NCBI GenBank assembly: GCA_009760855.2
Contig: WPIO01000007.1
Coordinates: 5,461,001-5,525,000, forward strand
Origin: Cristatella mucedo
Taxonomy: Eukaryota > Bryozoa > Phylactolaemata > Cristatellidae
Length of the DNA stretch: 64,000 nucleotides
Reading direction: 5' to 3'
Made by a program: the position numbers and the translations under genes. Each line of letters starts with the position of its first letter. The stretch's first letter is position 1. Below are positions 21,330-33,900 of the stretch, one piece after another. The notes beneath the pieces were generated by a model, which made no database searches, had not been told where the DNA came from, and saw only the letters and a list, made by a program, of their open reading frames with translations.

Positions 21330-23840
21330 ATAGAGCAGCTGGGTGGAATAATGAAAACGCAAACGTGCCACACGCATGTAGGCTTACACGCGTAGGCATG
21401 TACACGGTATAAACGCATAAGAATGCACATATACATACAGTAAATAAAGACGTACAAACATTGATAACAAAGTGCAACGTACCTTGTTGCAGTCAGAACC
21501 AATCACTCTCGCGGGAAAGGTTTCAGTTGAAGGTTTATGAGTGAGGAAAGGTTTGCTTTCTGTCTTTATAAAACATCCAACGTTATAACTGGCAGCTTTC
21601 GAAAATCTCCCTATGAATTAAGCATATGCTAAGTGGCTGTAAGGCCCTATCCCATGAATACGAATGCCGGAAGCTATGCAAATAGGAATAATCAAGTCTA
21701 GGTCCAAGAGGGCTCCTAGGCTTACAAGCTTGTTGCCTCGCTGCTGTGAACGGTAAGTGATAGGCCACTCGGGTTCGTGCCTCCACTCAGTAGAATTCAC
21801 TAAATAGACTAAATCACCGAATCACTTCATTTGCAGTGATATGCAGAATTTTTGTCTAGGCCCACTCGTTTTAATACTTGTTTTAATAACATCTTGAGGG
21901 CAAACAGACTTTGATCAGCGACTCACGTCTACGATGAGTGATCCATTTGTTTTTTGTCCTCGTCATTGTATTTTTGGCGGCCAAACTGCACCGTGGTCCT
22001 TGCTGCCTAATATGAACCCATATGCATTAAGTAGTGACACGAGCACGTGCACAGACTGCTCGCGTGCGCAATCGCACGGTACACACATGCTAATCGATGT
22101 ATGCATCCTTTTTCAAAGCTCGATCGGCTTAGGAGCTACTAGGACGCGCCCACTAGGTTTTGATCGTAGTGATTAAACATAGACATAAACGGTCTTCGAA
22201 AAATGTGAAAAGATCGTGCGATTGTCGCCTAATTTTTTTTTACTTAAGGTAACTTGGATCTGCAATAGCTTACCTGTTTAAGTTACTCTGATTTCTACAG
22301 TGTAAGTTAAGTGAAAGCTATTTGGGTGCTAGGCCCATCAACGAGACGGAAAAGTACCACAGTGGTCATCTTGTTTTGCATGACAGAGTCAGTTTTATTT
22401 ATTCCTTTTTTCGAGCCAGCTGCATAAATTACTTTATGCAAATGCTTAGTCTAAATATATCTTCAGAGAAGTAATCGCAATTACTAGAGATAGTGCGAAA
22501 TTCAGTTTCAGTATCTTGCAGTTATACCTGAATGGCTATTCTGACTGCGATGAAGATTTTTTAGGGACCGACAATCAGCCTTTGGTGTTATGGCAGAACT
22601 CTCAACACATCGCTGCAGTCAGGAATCGACGAGTTATTTGTATTCATGCTGTACTATAGCTGTCGTAAAGATCAAAGGTGTTAAAAATAAGAATTTAAAA
22701 GACTTTATCCGATCTCTTACAGCGCCAGCTGGCAGCACTTGGTGCCGACTGGCAGTTTTGACGCTCCAAATGTATCCGTTCCAGAGAGCGTTCCATCTTC
22801 CAGAAAGCTCTTCTGTTCTACGTCACTCACTTCCGGAGAAGCTTCGACTTACGAGCCGTGTGTGAGGTGCAGCTACTTTGGCCAGCGCAGGCACCACTGA
22901 CTGCAAGCGCACGTTCGCTCTCTGGATGCCAGAAGCTCGAGGGCGGCGTCGTACTGGACGGCGAAGTGACGTAGTGGCCAGGGCTTGCATGGATCATCGG
23001 CAGCCATTCCGGCGGGCGGGTGGGGCCTATCGGGGGGGGGGGGGGGCACAAGTATGGTGTGGTATGGTGGGAAGCCAAGCTCGCTCTACTGGCTCTACGT
23101 GAGCCGGCAATAGTCGCACCGCTAGAGCTCACTTGAACATGGCCTAAGCGGCATTCGGCACTGCGGCAAGTTTCGGCCTCGTATCAAGATCTGGCGGCAG
23201 ACTCTGGTCAAGGCGATTACCTAGGAAGAATTGCAGTCATCGCCTTGCACGAAGTAAAGCTGGAAGTCGGCTCAGACTAGGAGAAACAAGTTCTCTTAGT
23301 CTTAGTGAAGCTAGCTCTCATCAACGGACTGAAAGCTGCTAGCTTCGATAATGGAAGCGAGCCCGTCGCGTCCTCGATAGTGGGTGTACAAGCGAATATG
23401 CTTATTGGCCCGCATTACATCCATCCAGTGGGTGCTACGGTAAAAACGAGCGTGGAAACCTGAAACCTGAATCAAAATTGGCGAAAGGCTATGATTCTAA
23501 AGTCTACTGGCTAGCCGAAATGGCAGTTGGCCTGTTCCCATGCAAAGGAAGCACAGCTACACAAAACTCACTCGGTAGGCTCATTTGTTTGCTGCCGAAA
23601 TCTGGTCAGTATTTCTAGATGATCAGCTAGCAAACGGAAGATAGCGCCATAGGATACTTGGCATCGCTTTTGCATACTCAAGGAAAGCTCCGTGCCACTG
23701 ATTTCCGTGGACAAGAGATAACCGCTACCAAATTGTGATACGGTTTTTTGCTGGCTCGCCAATTCTCAGCCAACTTCATCGGATGCCAGGAGTTTTTTAA
23801 TTTCGCCGAGCTCAAGCTGCAAGGCGCCGAGCTCTAACTG
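21330..23840. other. Unassigned intergenic stretch with a 15-base G run
   Basis: No gene recognised. 23032-23046 is an unbroken run of 15 G. The surrounding 22870-23130 is GC-rich. Short open frames show no domain. Confidence 0.4.
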
Positions 23841-23844
23841 TTAG

Positions 23845-23915
23845 AAATATTCAGAGAACTAAGTCTCCTTCTAGGCACTTTACATTTGCTGTAAAGGAAG
23901 AATATTAATGTGGTT
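23845..23915 (-). mobile_element. L2 family A terminal fragment
   Basis: CAGAGAACTAAGTCTCCTTC, then AGGCACTTTACATTTGCTG, is the family A hairpin region in minus orientation, without a preserved ATT tail. Confidence 0.6.
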
Positions 23916-24109
23916 AAAGCATATGAAGAAAATTCACCCCCACCCCCGCTGCACCAGTAAGTGCTCTCGCGTCTCCAGTCACAGGTCGGCCGATGGAACG
24001 AACCTGCGAGAACATCTTGTAACGCACCGAAATTTGCCCAAGCTTTGCCAGTGCTATCGATATAGGGTCCAAGACGATTAAGGTAAAAAGCTGCAATGAG
24101 TTGAGAGAA

Positions 24110-25380
24110 CTTTCTAACTCTTGGGGTAATCTAGCAGATCGCTCGACTAGCTTCTTTGTTAGCAAGATAGAGAAGATTAGAGAGTACTCCTAAGGTAAAA
24201 GCATCCTCTCTGGACTTCTCTCCAAAAATATAATCCCAACAGGACTCCTCCACCAATTCATTGCACCTAACAGCTGCATTCAAGCCTGCTACAAGATAGT
24301 TACTTCGTATTAAAGTTGGTCTCCCAAGCTCCGAAGGCTGCTGGCCCTCTAAATAATATTACCTCTGTCCTACTTCTGAGATAGTTCTGCTGGTTTAAAT
24401 AACAAACATAATGAATGCGTCTTTAGCCTCAGGTTATGGTTCTACAGCTTTTTAAAAGATGGTTATTCGGCCACTAATTAAGAAAGTAGCACTAGATTAA
24501 AAGAGCTTAAGCATCCTCTCCTCCTGCGGTGATGTTCATATACAAGACAGCGGAAAGAGCGCTGCCAGACCAGCTAAGCTCTTATATTGAAACTACAAAT
24601 CTTAAAAAAGTAAGTACGATTCTGGTTCTAAAGCTAATAACTCAAAAGAGTCTGCAATGATTTGGATGTATAGAGAACTTCTCAGGAATGCAGGCTTGGG
24701 TCAAGTCTCTCAGCTTGCTTTGCTTAATCTTTCATTTTGCTAATCTTTTTTTTTACTGCAGCGTTCGGTACTATTGATCACCGAGTCCGTTTCGAGCGCC
24801 TCTCATCTCGCCTGGTCATCAATAGCGTTACACTGCAGTTATTCAGATCCTATCTCATTTTTCAAACTTCAGAGTAATGTAATGGTATTTCCGACAAAGC
24901 TCTTCAGAGGAACCACTAAAGTACGGGGTACACCACGGCTCAGTGGCTGGTTCACTTCTTTTCGCAATTTATACTTTCCCTCTTGAGGATAAAATCGCCA
25001 AGTGATATCTAGGCTTTCCCTGATGTGCAACGATGGCACACAGTTGTGCTCATGCTATACCCTACCAAATTTTCAAGACGTCAAGCTATCTAAGCTCTCT
25101 TGCTGCATGTATTACTGACATTCACACACGGATGACAGCAAAGTTTCTCTAGTTGAACGGCGATAAAAATAACTTGCTAGCTATGGGAAAACCTTGCTTG
25201 GCTCAGAAATAGGAAATACAGAGCTCAGCATGGACTGCACCAGTATACCTCCTCTTGCATCTGTACGAAATCTAGCTGTCCTGTTCCAGAGTGATCTTTC
25301 AATAGACGACCGCCTCTGCTCCTCAGCCTACTCTGCCCACTTTCAACTGCGTATATTGTGAAGGTTCGGGCCTGCTTTGA
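24110..25380 (+). mobile_element. L2 family A ORF2, decayed
   Basis: Plus-strand DNA parallels the copy at 10430-11200: a DDLAGRFSSFF-like stretch at 24125-24180, the AFKKMVIRPLIKK-like block at 24450-24500, an LPDQLSSYIETTNL-like stretch near 24560-24600, and later an AFGTIDHRVRFERL-like segment near 24760. Continues to CPVPE...SLDDRL-like sequence near 25270-25310. Stops and frameshifts throughout. Confidence 0.7.
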
Positions 25381-25383
25381 CGG

Positions 25384-25770
25384 TAATAATAATAATAATA
25401 ATAATGTACTTGATAAAGCGCCCCCAGAGAACTTAATCTCTTTTTAGGCGCTTTACATTTGCTGCAAAGGTAAATGCAATTAAATGGTAAGTAAAATCAT
25501 GCTTGAAAAACAAACAAGATGAATAACATGGTTTGGGGTGACATGCACAGGGTCAGCATGCAAATGTGGTTAGTGGCAGCATGCACAGTGTCAGCACGCA
25601 TAAGCACGTGATGGACGAATCATAGCGACCCACTAAATGCTGTCCTAAATAGGTGTGTTTTTAAAATCCTTTTAAATGTGGTCAGGTCAGGGGAAGTTCT
25701 GACGCAGGTCGGGAGGGAGTTCCAGGCTTTGGGAACAGACGGTACGCCATACAGGGACACTAAATACTAT
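25384..25770 (-). mobile_element. L2 family A 3' end
   Basis: (AAT)n at 25384-25405, GTACTTGATAAAGCGCCCCC, AGGCGCTTTACATTTGCTGC, then the 3' UTR to GAGGGAGTTCCAGGCTTTGG at the ORF2 end. Confidence 0.9.
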
Positions 25771-26460
25771 TCACAAGTTGGTTCATGTACTTATGCCACT
25801 CCATCTCGACTTGTGTAACTCACTCTTTCAGGTCTGCTGGCCTGCGCTATCAAGCACTAGCAGTTGGTGCAAAACTCTGCTGCCAGACTGGTATGTCGTG
25901 AGGGCCGCAGTTGCCGCATTCCGCCACTTCTCGGCGACCAGCACTGAATCGCAATCAAGCAACATATTTTCTTCAAGGCTTTGTCAGTCAAGCTTCGGCA
26001 CCTTCATTCTTTGGTTCATGCCTACCTATCAGACGACTAATTCCCAACCAGGCTAGGCCGAGTATCATCCGCGTTTCTTATTCATATCGCATCGCTATGC
26101 CTCGAACCAGCCTAAAATCCTACCGAGGCCGTTAGTTTTGTTCGTATGGTTCGTAAAGCGTGGAACTCACTCCCGAATGACGTCAAGACACACCCTGACC
26201 TGACTACATTTAAAAAGAAGTTAAGGGATGCAAATATTCCTAACAGTATTTTCCGGGTCGTTATGATGTGTTCTTTGCCTGCTTAGTGTGGTGGTAACAC
26301 TTTGCTTGTTATAATTGACCATTTAATGCATGTCAGCACTGTACGTACATGTTCTCTTTAACCGTTGGGTCATGCTTACTTTAAAGCATATGTAAAATAG
26401 CTATACAAAGATTAGGTTCACCGGGAGCACTATACAACTATGTTAATATAATTGTCATAA
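25770..26460 (+). mobile_element. L2-type ORF2 C-terminus and 3' end
   Basis: The LVHVLMPLHLDLCNSLFQVC region is the L2 '[15 protein letters not shown]' block. [19 protein letters not shown] sequence lies at 26140-26185, then GACCTGACTACATTTAAAAA and a 3' UTR ending GGTTCACCGGGAGCACTATA near 26440. Inverted relative to the neighbouring copy at 25384-25770. Confidence 0.75.
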
Positions 26461-26489
26461 CCTTTCGCCGCTAACTGGAAATGGTTACA

Positions 26490-27480
26490 GACAAGTAATG
26501 TAATGTAATGTATCTCCGTCTGTAACTCCACAAAGTCATAAAGACTATGTGGGTGTTACGCAGGAGAGTTTTGTATAGCCCACTCACAGCCTAAGCGGCT
26601 TTCGGTACGCATTTGGTTGCCAACAGACTTCGTCTCACGCAACAAAAAGAAAGTGGGAAGCATAGAAAAGTCAGGAGAGCAGTTGAGGTAGTGAGTAGCA
26701 TAGAAGTAGCAGCTCAGGACCGCTGAAAAAGATGTGCCACAGTCGGCAGTTGGAGAGTAGTTGTCGTTGCGTAAGAATTGTGGAAGCTAGTTCCACAGTC
26801 TAGGACCTGCAGAGCTAAAGCTTCTGTCGCCAACTGTCTTTAAGCGGAGGAATGGAACAGCTAATTTATTGTCCACACAGGACCTCAGGGCACGAACAGG
26901 CTGAAACTGATGTAGCAGTTCAGCTAGGTACGAAGGAGCGAAGCCGTGGCGGGCCTTGTGGGTCAACGTAAGAACTTTGCTCTGTATCCTTTGCTCAACC
27001 GGCAACCATCCTAGCTCTTTCAGCAAAGGAGACTCGTGCTCAAACCGCTGGGACTTGAAGACCAGCCTTGCAGCCATATTCACAGTCCGCTGTAGTGGCA
27101 TAATAGCTTTCTTTGGCAGCCCAGCCAAAAGGGAATTACAATAATCAAGCCGAGACAGAACTAAAGAGCTAGTTAAATTTTTTGCAAGCCACTGTGGGAG
27201 ACAGCTCCTAATCTTGGATAGGGATCGGGTGTGATGGCTAGCTATAGAGGTAGTCTTCTGAATGAAGCTTTTGAAATTGAGGCAGTTGTCGAACACGACA
27301 CCTATATTACAAGCACATGGTGATGGTCGCACAATAGCATCACCTATTAGAACAGCAAAGCCTTTTAATCCAGCCACACGCTTAGGGTGTCCTATGAGAA
27401 GCAGTTCAGTTTTATCATCATTTAATTTCAGGGTGTTTTCCGACATCCAGGATCGAATGTCGGCAAGGCAAGTGACATGA
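26490..27480 (-). mobile_element. L2 family B, best-preserved C-terminal half
   Basis: An uninterrupted 219-codon frame (27446-26787) carries [91 protein letters not shown] and SSAGPRLWN. It runs into the 3' UTR and a (TGTAA)n tail at 26495-26510. The least decayed family B copy here and a good seed for a consensus. Confidence 0.92.
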
Positions 27481-28130
27481 TCAGAATGATCTCACTGGGC
27501 CTTGTCGTAGAGTCTTGACCAGCAGTTGAGTCCATGGTCGGCCATGGCTCTTATACTCATTCACCCATCCATCCATCCTCCTCACCGGCCTCAGTGGCTG
27601 GAGCAGTAATGCTAGGCAGCTGGCCAGCAGCGGAAGCCAGGAAGACTTCGAAATATGAGCAGAAAAAAGTGACATTAGCCGACCCATGGGTTTGCTCGCC
27701 GTTGAATCATAATTACAAGCCGGGTAAGATGATGAGGTAATCGGTTCTAGGATGGACGCAAACGCTCGTTTTCTAAGATGCCGGCTGAGCAGGGTCAAAG
27801 CGGTACGAGAGAGAGCCGGCGACAGCGAGGAGCCTACCTCAAATCGGCTGTCGCCGCTGTTAAATTATGGGGCCCAATTGTGAGACGCCTTGCAGAGCCA
27901 TTTAGCAGTAGGATTGCGGATTGCCAAGTCAGGAACTAACCAGAATTTTCAACTTTGAGAATAATCTCTCGTGCATCTTTGGAAGACGGTAGACTATAAC
28001 GGCAGTTTTTGCCATCCTTTGGCACTCTTTTCGCTATTTAATCAGGCTTCCGGGATTTTGACATAGGGACAGCTCAAAATTCTTGCTTACATTTACTCAA
28101 ATACGTACGAGTGGATCTGCACTGGCCCTG
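27481..28130. other. Unassigned intergenic stretch
   Basis: No recognisable gene or repeat; short open frames only. Confidence 0.35.
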
Positions 28131-28132
28131 AT

Positions 28133-28655
28133 GTTACGGCTCTTCTGCTGCTATTAAAATGAGGTTGTTAAATCAGCTAACCTTTTTAAAACTTTATATG
28201 GAATTGGTTCTTGTTAAGCAATCTAATATGGCCGCCATTATTGCTCATTTTTCTTTTACCAACATTACACTGTGTGTTAGCAGATTAGTCGCTAGTTGCA
28301 GAAACATTTACAATTAATGGATACTGAGTAAAATTCATCGAAAAAAAAGTAACTCTTATCATTATAAAACCAGCAGTGGGGGTGGTAAGCAACTATTTGT
28401 CTTTATTGAGTTACGGAGGTTCAAGGTAAGTACTAAATGAAAGCACTCGCTGGCTCCTTGCATGGGTCCAAGTAAAAAAATTAGACATCAGTTCCTATTA
28501 AAAGAAAATATTTTTTGTTTAAATTTTTGTCTGATTAAATAACTATGTCGGAATGTGTTCAATGACAGTGCCTTTTTCGAAGTCCTTTAAAAGAGACGTT
28601 CCACCTCTGGCCGCCAATCACATAGCACCGCAAATTCGTATGATTTCCTGTCAGC
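28133..28655 (+). repeat. ~0.52-kb dispersed repeat, copy 1
   Basis: Starts GTTACGGCTCTTCTGCTGCT, passes CTAATATGGCCGCCATTATT and GGTGGTAAGCAACTATTTGT, and ends GATTTCCTGTCAG. The same sequence recurs in the same orientation at 32203-32736 with small indels. No terminal inverted repeat and no ORF. In the other copy a tRNA-like SINE head precedes it, so this may be a 5'-truncated SINE-type element. Confidence 0.85.
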
Positions 28656-28824
28656 AGGGGTTGTGGGGTTTGATTGATTGGTATTCAGTGTCTGAAGTGA
28701 TTACAAGCACCAGCTACTTAATACTACTTGGTTAGTTATTAATAGTTAATAATAGCTCGAATTATCTCACAATAATCCAGATTAAACGGGTGTAATTACG
28801 ATTAGGATTATACAATTTTTACAG

Positions 28825-28880
28825 TTAGATTAAGTTCTCTGAGGGCGCTTTATCAAGTGAATTATTATTATTATTATTAT
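28825..28880 (+). mobile_element. L2 family A terminal hairpin and tail
   Basis: AGATTAAGTTCTCTGAGGGC, then GCTTTATCAAGTGAATT and (ATT)n to 28879. Extremely short 5'-truncated copy. Confidence 0.85.
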
Positions 28881-28904
28881 GGCACGAAAGAATCTCTGCC
28901 TTCG

Positions 28905-29430
28905 CGGGTTGTTATGTAATGTATCTCTCCGCCTGTAACTCCACGAAGCCAAGAAGACTAAGTGGGTGCAGGAGAGTTTTCTAGAGCGCACGCAAAGCTT
29001 AAGGAGCTTTCATTATACATTCATGTAGCCAAAAGTCTTTGTCTCCCACAAGAGCGAGAAATTGAGAAACATAGCTGAGTTAGGAAGGTAGCTGAGGTAG
29101 TGAATAGTATGGAAGTAGCATCTCAAGACTGTTGAAAAGAAGGTGCCGCTTTAGGCAGCAGAGAGTAGACGTCGTCGCGAAAGAATTTTGGAAGCGAGTT
29201 CCACAGTCTAGGACTTGCAGTGCAAAACCTTCTGTCGCCAATGATCGTTAAGCGAAGGAATGGCGCAGAGAATTTATTGTCCATACATGACCCGAGGGCA
29301 CGAAGAGGCTGAAAATAATGCAGCAGTTAAGCATGGTATGAAGGAACCAGGCCACAGCAGGCCTTGTGCCTCAGCGTAAGAACTTTAATCTATATTATAT
29401 ATCCGTTGATCAACCGGTTTTGGGGAGGCT
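28905..29430 (-). mobile_element. L2 family B 3' end
   Basis: ATGTAATGTATCTCTCCGCC (3' end), then GAAGCGAGTTCCACAGTCTA at the ORF2 end, CATACATGACCCGAGGGCAC and on to a CGTTGATCAACCGG block near 29400. Diverged and 5' truncated. Confidence 0.85.
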
Positions 29431-29439
29431 GCTAGCTTT

Positions 29440-30060
29440 TCCGATTAAGAGCAGGGATTAATTCAGGGATAGAGGAAAGATAAAGCTATTTAAGATGGCT
29501 ACTGCCCGTCAATCGTGACTCGCTAAGAGGTATTAGTAGGTCAAATTACAGTCGTTCATACCATTTTATGACTGTGAAAGGAAATAAGATTGTCAAACTG
29601 TATTGATAGTATCTTGAGTAGTATCTCGAAGCATCTTTGTCAGTATATTTTAAACTATAAGTACTTTTCAACATGCACTCAATAGAATGTGGTGCACATC
29701 ACACATAATTAGGACAAATTAAAAAATGGTGAAATACCAAAAAGGTAGCAAAGAACAATGGCCCATACGGATGCAAAACAATCGAAAAAAGGACAGCATA
29801 TATTTTTGAGTTATTCTGTGCAATAGGGAAGCGCTAGCTTTGCTGAAGCTGATGATGCGAAACTTTGTTTTATGTGATTTTATGAAGCCCGAGTTTGGAA
29901 TTCACCAGGTAAAAGAAAAACCTGAGGTTATCTGCCGAGTTGATGGTTCTTTGGGCTTCCAGAATGTTACCCGGCTATAGAGTCTTTCTCTTTAAAGCTT
30001 TGTTCAAGCTCCACGGATAGTAACAATGTTCCTTCATTTTTATGACAGAATCATTTCTAC
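29440..30060. other. Unassigned intergenic stretch
   Basis: No gene or known repeat recognised. Confidence 0.35.
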
Positions 30061-30065
30061 CATCC

Positions 30066-30242
<177 letters not shown>

Positions 30243-30582
30243 CATGCGCGTTTGTCTATGCACGTGTTGGTTGCATTTCTCACCAAAAGGCATGCCTCCC
30301 TGCAACGCTCGCGGGACGCACGCCCATCAAGGCCGCTTGCAATAAGTAGCTCTCAAGCCCGAGAGCGTGCAAAAAACCAAGTAAAGCTCGTATATGACGA
30401 AAAGGTCAATTCAAGTAGACATCCAATGTGTATGGTGGACATGAGTGACGTAGGAAGCGCTGGAAGGGCAACATTTGTGCCAGGTGGCGGATAGTTAGCA
30501 CCTTCTTGGAGGGCAAACTTACTGTGGATTGGATCGTGAAAAGCGAACAAACCGCTAGCACCGTGACCCTTTCATGGCATTA

Positions 30583-30588
30583 TTTATT
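30583..30588 (-). terminator. Polyadenylation signal of the right GH1 gene
   Basis: AATAAA on the minus strand, about 67 bases past the stop codon, inside GAATAAATAATG. Position and spacing suit a short 3' UTR. No transcript evidence is available. Confidence 0.6.
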
Positions 30589-30654
30589 CGGCCCAGTCAC
30601 AGCCAACACGTTTCTAGCAAATTAGCAGTAGGTTCACTTCAGAGCACTTTGAAA

Positions 30655-30956
30655 CTAACGGCCAAGGCCAAACGCCAGAGCGATGGCGGAAGCTGCAGGC
30701 CAGAGGAACTGGCAACTTGATAATGTCAGGCCGCGTGAAGGCGTGGTGGTTCCTGTCGCCGGATCGATGAAACCGTTGTCTTGAATCAATTTGGTGAGAT
30801 AGGCGACAGACCTTTTTGGTATACGTTTCCTATCAGGATCGTTGAAATCGACGTAATGCAGGCCGAATCTTTCGGTGTAGCCCTCCGCCCACTCGAAGTT
30901 GTCCATCAATGACCATGCCGTGTATCCAATGACGCTGCATTTGTCCTTCAAGATCG
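30655..30956 (-). CDS. GH1 right gene, exon 8, stop and C-terminal tail
   Basis: Acceptor TTTTTCCAG|CGATC, phase 1. Codes 100 residues to a TAG at 30657-30655: [23 protein letters not shown] (-1 subsite Trp454 and Glu461), then [13 protein letters not shown] and [11 protein letters not shown], the usual GH1 ending. It extends further into a Ser/Thr-rich linker and a hydrophobic tail, [20 protein letters not shown], ending GR. A purely secreted GH1 would normally stop soon after the KRSVAYL helix, so the tail suggests a GPI signal or membrane anchor (inference). Confidence 0.95.
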
Positions 30957-33900
30957 CTGGAAAAACGCAATAGAAAAATCTCCTACGTAACACTGACTTT
31001 CTCCTTAATAATAATAATAATAATATTGCACTTGATAAAGCGCCCTCAGAGAACTTAATCTCTTTCTAGGCGCTTTACATTTGCTGCAAAGTGATACGCA
31101 ATAGAATAGTAAGTAAAATCATGCTTGAAAAACAAACAAAATGAATAACATGGTTAGGGGTTACATGCACTGGGTCAGCATGCAAATGTGGTTAGTGGCA
31201 GCATGAACAGTGTCAGCACGCATAAGCACATCGAGGACGAATCACAAGGACCCACTAAATGCTGTCCTAAATAGGTATGTTTTTAAGTTTCTTTTAAATG
31301 TGGTCAGGTCAGGGGATGTTCTGATGCAGGTCGGGAGGGAGTTCCAGGCTGTGGGAGCATACGAGCATCCTTGTGGCTTTCTCTAGTTACAGACGTAGAT
31401 GCATTCATTACTATCCACTCTTTAAAGTTGTCTCGCACACATTTCACACAATCCCACGACATCCCGCAAGCAGCGTAGTGTCGCTTCCTTTCAGGTCCAA
31501 TTACCGTCATAATAAGAATAATAGTATTACAATAAAAATAATAATAAATTTGTATAACACCCTCGGAGAACTTAATTTCTTTATAGGCAGTTTACATATG
31601 CTGTCGTACACCCGAGCACCCCGAGAAGTCAATTGATATCAATGATGGGGTTGGTGCAAAGAATGAGACCAATATAAGACAGTGGACAGGGTAGATAGGC
31701 CATGGTAATTGAAGCTGGTTCAGAGGCAATATTTCCTGATATTTTTATAATTTAATAATAATTTTGATAATTTTGAATGCACTAGAGTCCTACAAAGGCA
31801 AACCATTGCTGGTTTGCTATCCGGTGCTGACCAATGACAGGAGAGCCCTCTGTAATTAAAAGAAATTAGTCCTTAAGATTTTTGTAATGAAATAAGTGCC
31901 AAATATGACAGTGGACTGGGTAGATAGGCCATGGTACTTGAAACTAGTTCAGAAACATTATCTTCCGTTCACTTAGATTGCAAGATTGCACGTCATTGAG
32001 GCGACCTCACCAGCCGAGATTTTTCGCCTGCCTTTGGTTTAACTAATGCGACTTGACGCAGCGTTCACCATTCAGCACGGCAATTTAATTCATGTGCCTC
32101 AATAGCTCAATAAGGTAAGGTGCTCGCTTGTCACGACGAAGGTCGCAGGTTCGAATTCTGCAATGGGCAATCCGCTGCCAAATGCAAGCGGTGGTGACAG
32201 CCGTTACGGCTCTTCTTCTGCTATTAAAATGAGGTTGTTAAATCTACTAAACGTTTTAAAATTTAAAATTTTTAAAATTTTTTATGGAATTGGTTCTTGT
32301 TAAGCAATCTAATATGGCCGCCATTATTGCTCATTTTTCTTTTACTAGCATTACACGGTGTGTTAACAGATTAGTCGCTAGTTACAGAAAAATTTACAAT
32401 TAATAGATATCGAGGAAAATTCACCGGAAAAAAGTAACTCTTATCATTCTTAAACCAGCAGAGGGGGTGGTAAGCAACTATTTGTCTTTATTGAGTTACG
32501 GAGGTTCAAGGTAAGTACTAAGTGAAAGCACTCGCTAGCTCCTTGCATGAGTCCCAGTCAATAAATTAGACATCAGTTCCTATTAAAAGAAAATATATTT
32601 TGTTGTAATTTTTTTTTGATTAAATAACTATGTCAGAATGTGTTCGATGACGGTGCCTTTTCGAAGTCTTTTAAAAGAAGTTCCACCTCTGGCCGCCAAT
32701 CACACAGCACCGCAAATTCGTAGGATTTCCCGTCAGTCCCAAAGCCAGCTGTCAGCTACTTTGTCACCTTAAAGGATTGAATAGTTTTCTAGCGTGCCTG
32801 ATCTAGAGAAAGTTTAGAAAATGGACGATCAAATTTTTTGATAGCGAATTTATTTTAGTTCTTCAAATTGGAATAATATTGAATGACACTCATGCTGCAG
32901 TCTCTCCCTATCACTGTTGTGCGTTGGCTGAGAGCTATCACGCGTAATTATACAGATTAGGTGCAAAGATAAGACTTTTGTATGCAATGGTATACAAGAG
33001 GTCTATTACGTATCCGAAATCTAAGCAGAGAGTAAAGTTCGACCTTTTCTGCAAAAAGGTCACCAGAAGAAGCACGAGCGAGCGGGTGAACGAAGTTTGC
33101 TCACTCTGTACGCCTTCTTCTTCAGTTGGTACAACGCGCACAGTCACCGACTTGGTGGACAAAGCGAGTTTTCTTGACGTGGCGTGCACATAGGAACGAA
33201 TCGGCTGTAGCAAACGTAGCAACCTTTTTATCTACCTGCGTCTCAGTCCAGCTACTTTTTGAAACCCACTGCCCTGGGATCTTACGAAGACCATTTCTGA
33301 ATGCAAACAAAAGCTTCGTCATCAAAGTCTCGGCACTGTGCAGTTGTGAGAGCACTGCTGAGCAGCCTGTCAAACCTGAGAACAATTCTCATCCTTTTAA
33401 AAGTGCCTCCATGTCAGGAAAATTTGTCGAAGGACTCTGCTTCAGCCATGCTGCAAGCACATATTAGTACATCCCACGTCGTTAGCAGCTCTTCGTTAGA
33501 CAAAGAAGTCAATTCCAAAATGTAATGTAATATATCTCCGTCTGTAACTCCACAAAGTCATAAAGACCATGTGGGTGTTACGAAGGAGAGTTTTGTATAG
33601 CCCACTCACAGCCTAAGCGGCTTTCGGAACGCATTCAGTAGCCAACAGACTTCGTCTCACGCAACCAAGAGAAAGTGGGAAGCATAGCCGAGTCAGGAGA
33701 GCAGTTGAGGTAGTGAGTAGCATGTAAGTAGCAGCTCAGGACCGCTGAAAAGGATGAGCCATTGTCGGCAGTTGGAGAGTAGTTGACGTTGCGTAAGAGT
33801 TGTAGAAGCGAGTTCCACAGTCTAGGACCTGCAGAGCTAAAGCTTCAGTCCGAAAGAAGTGTAAGATGAATTAATCACTTCATAGGCAGACTCCGTTGGA

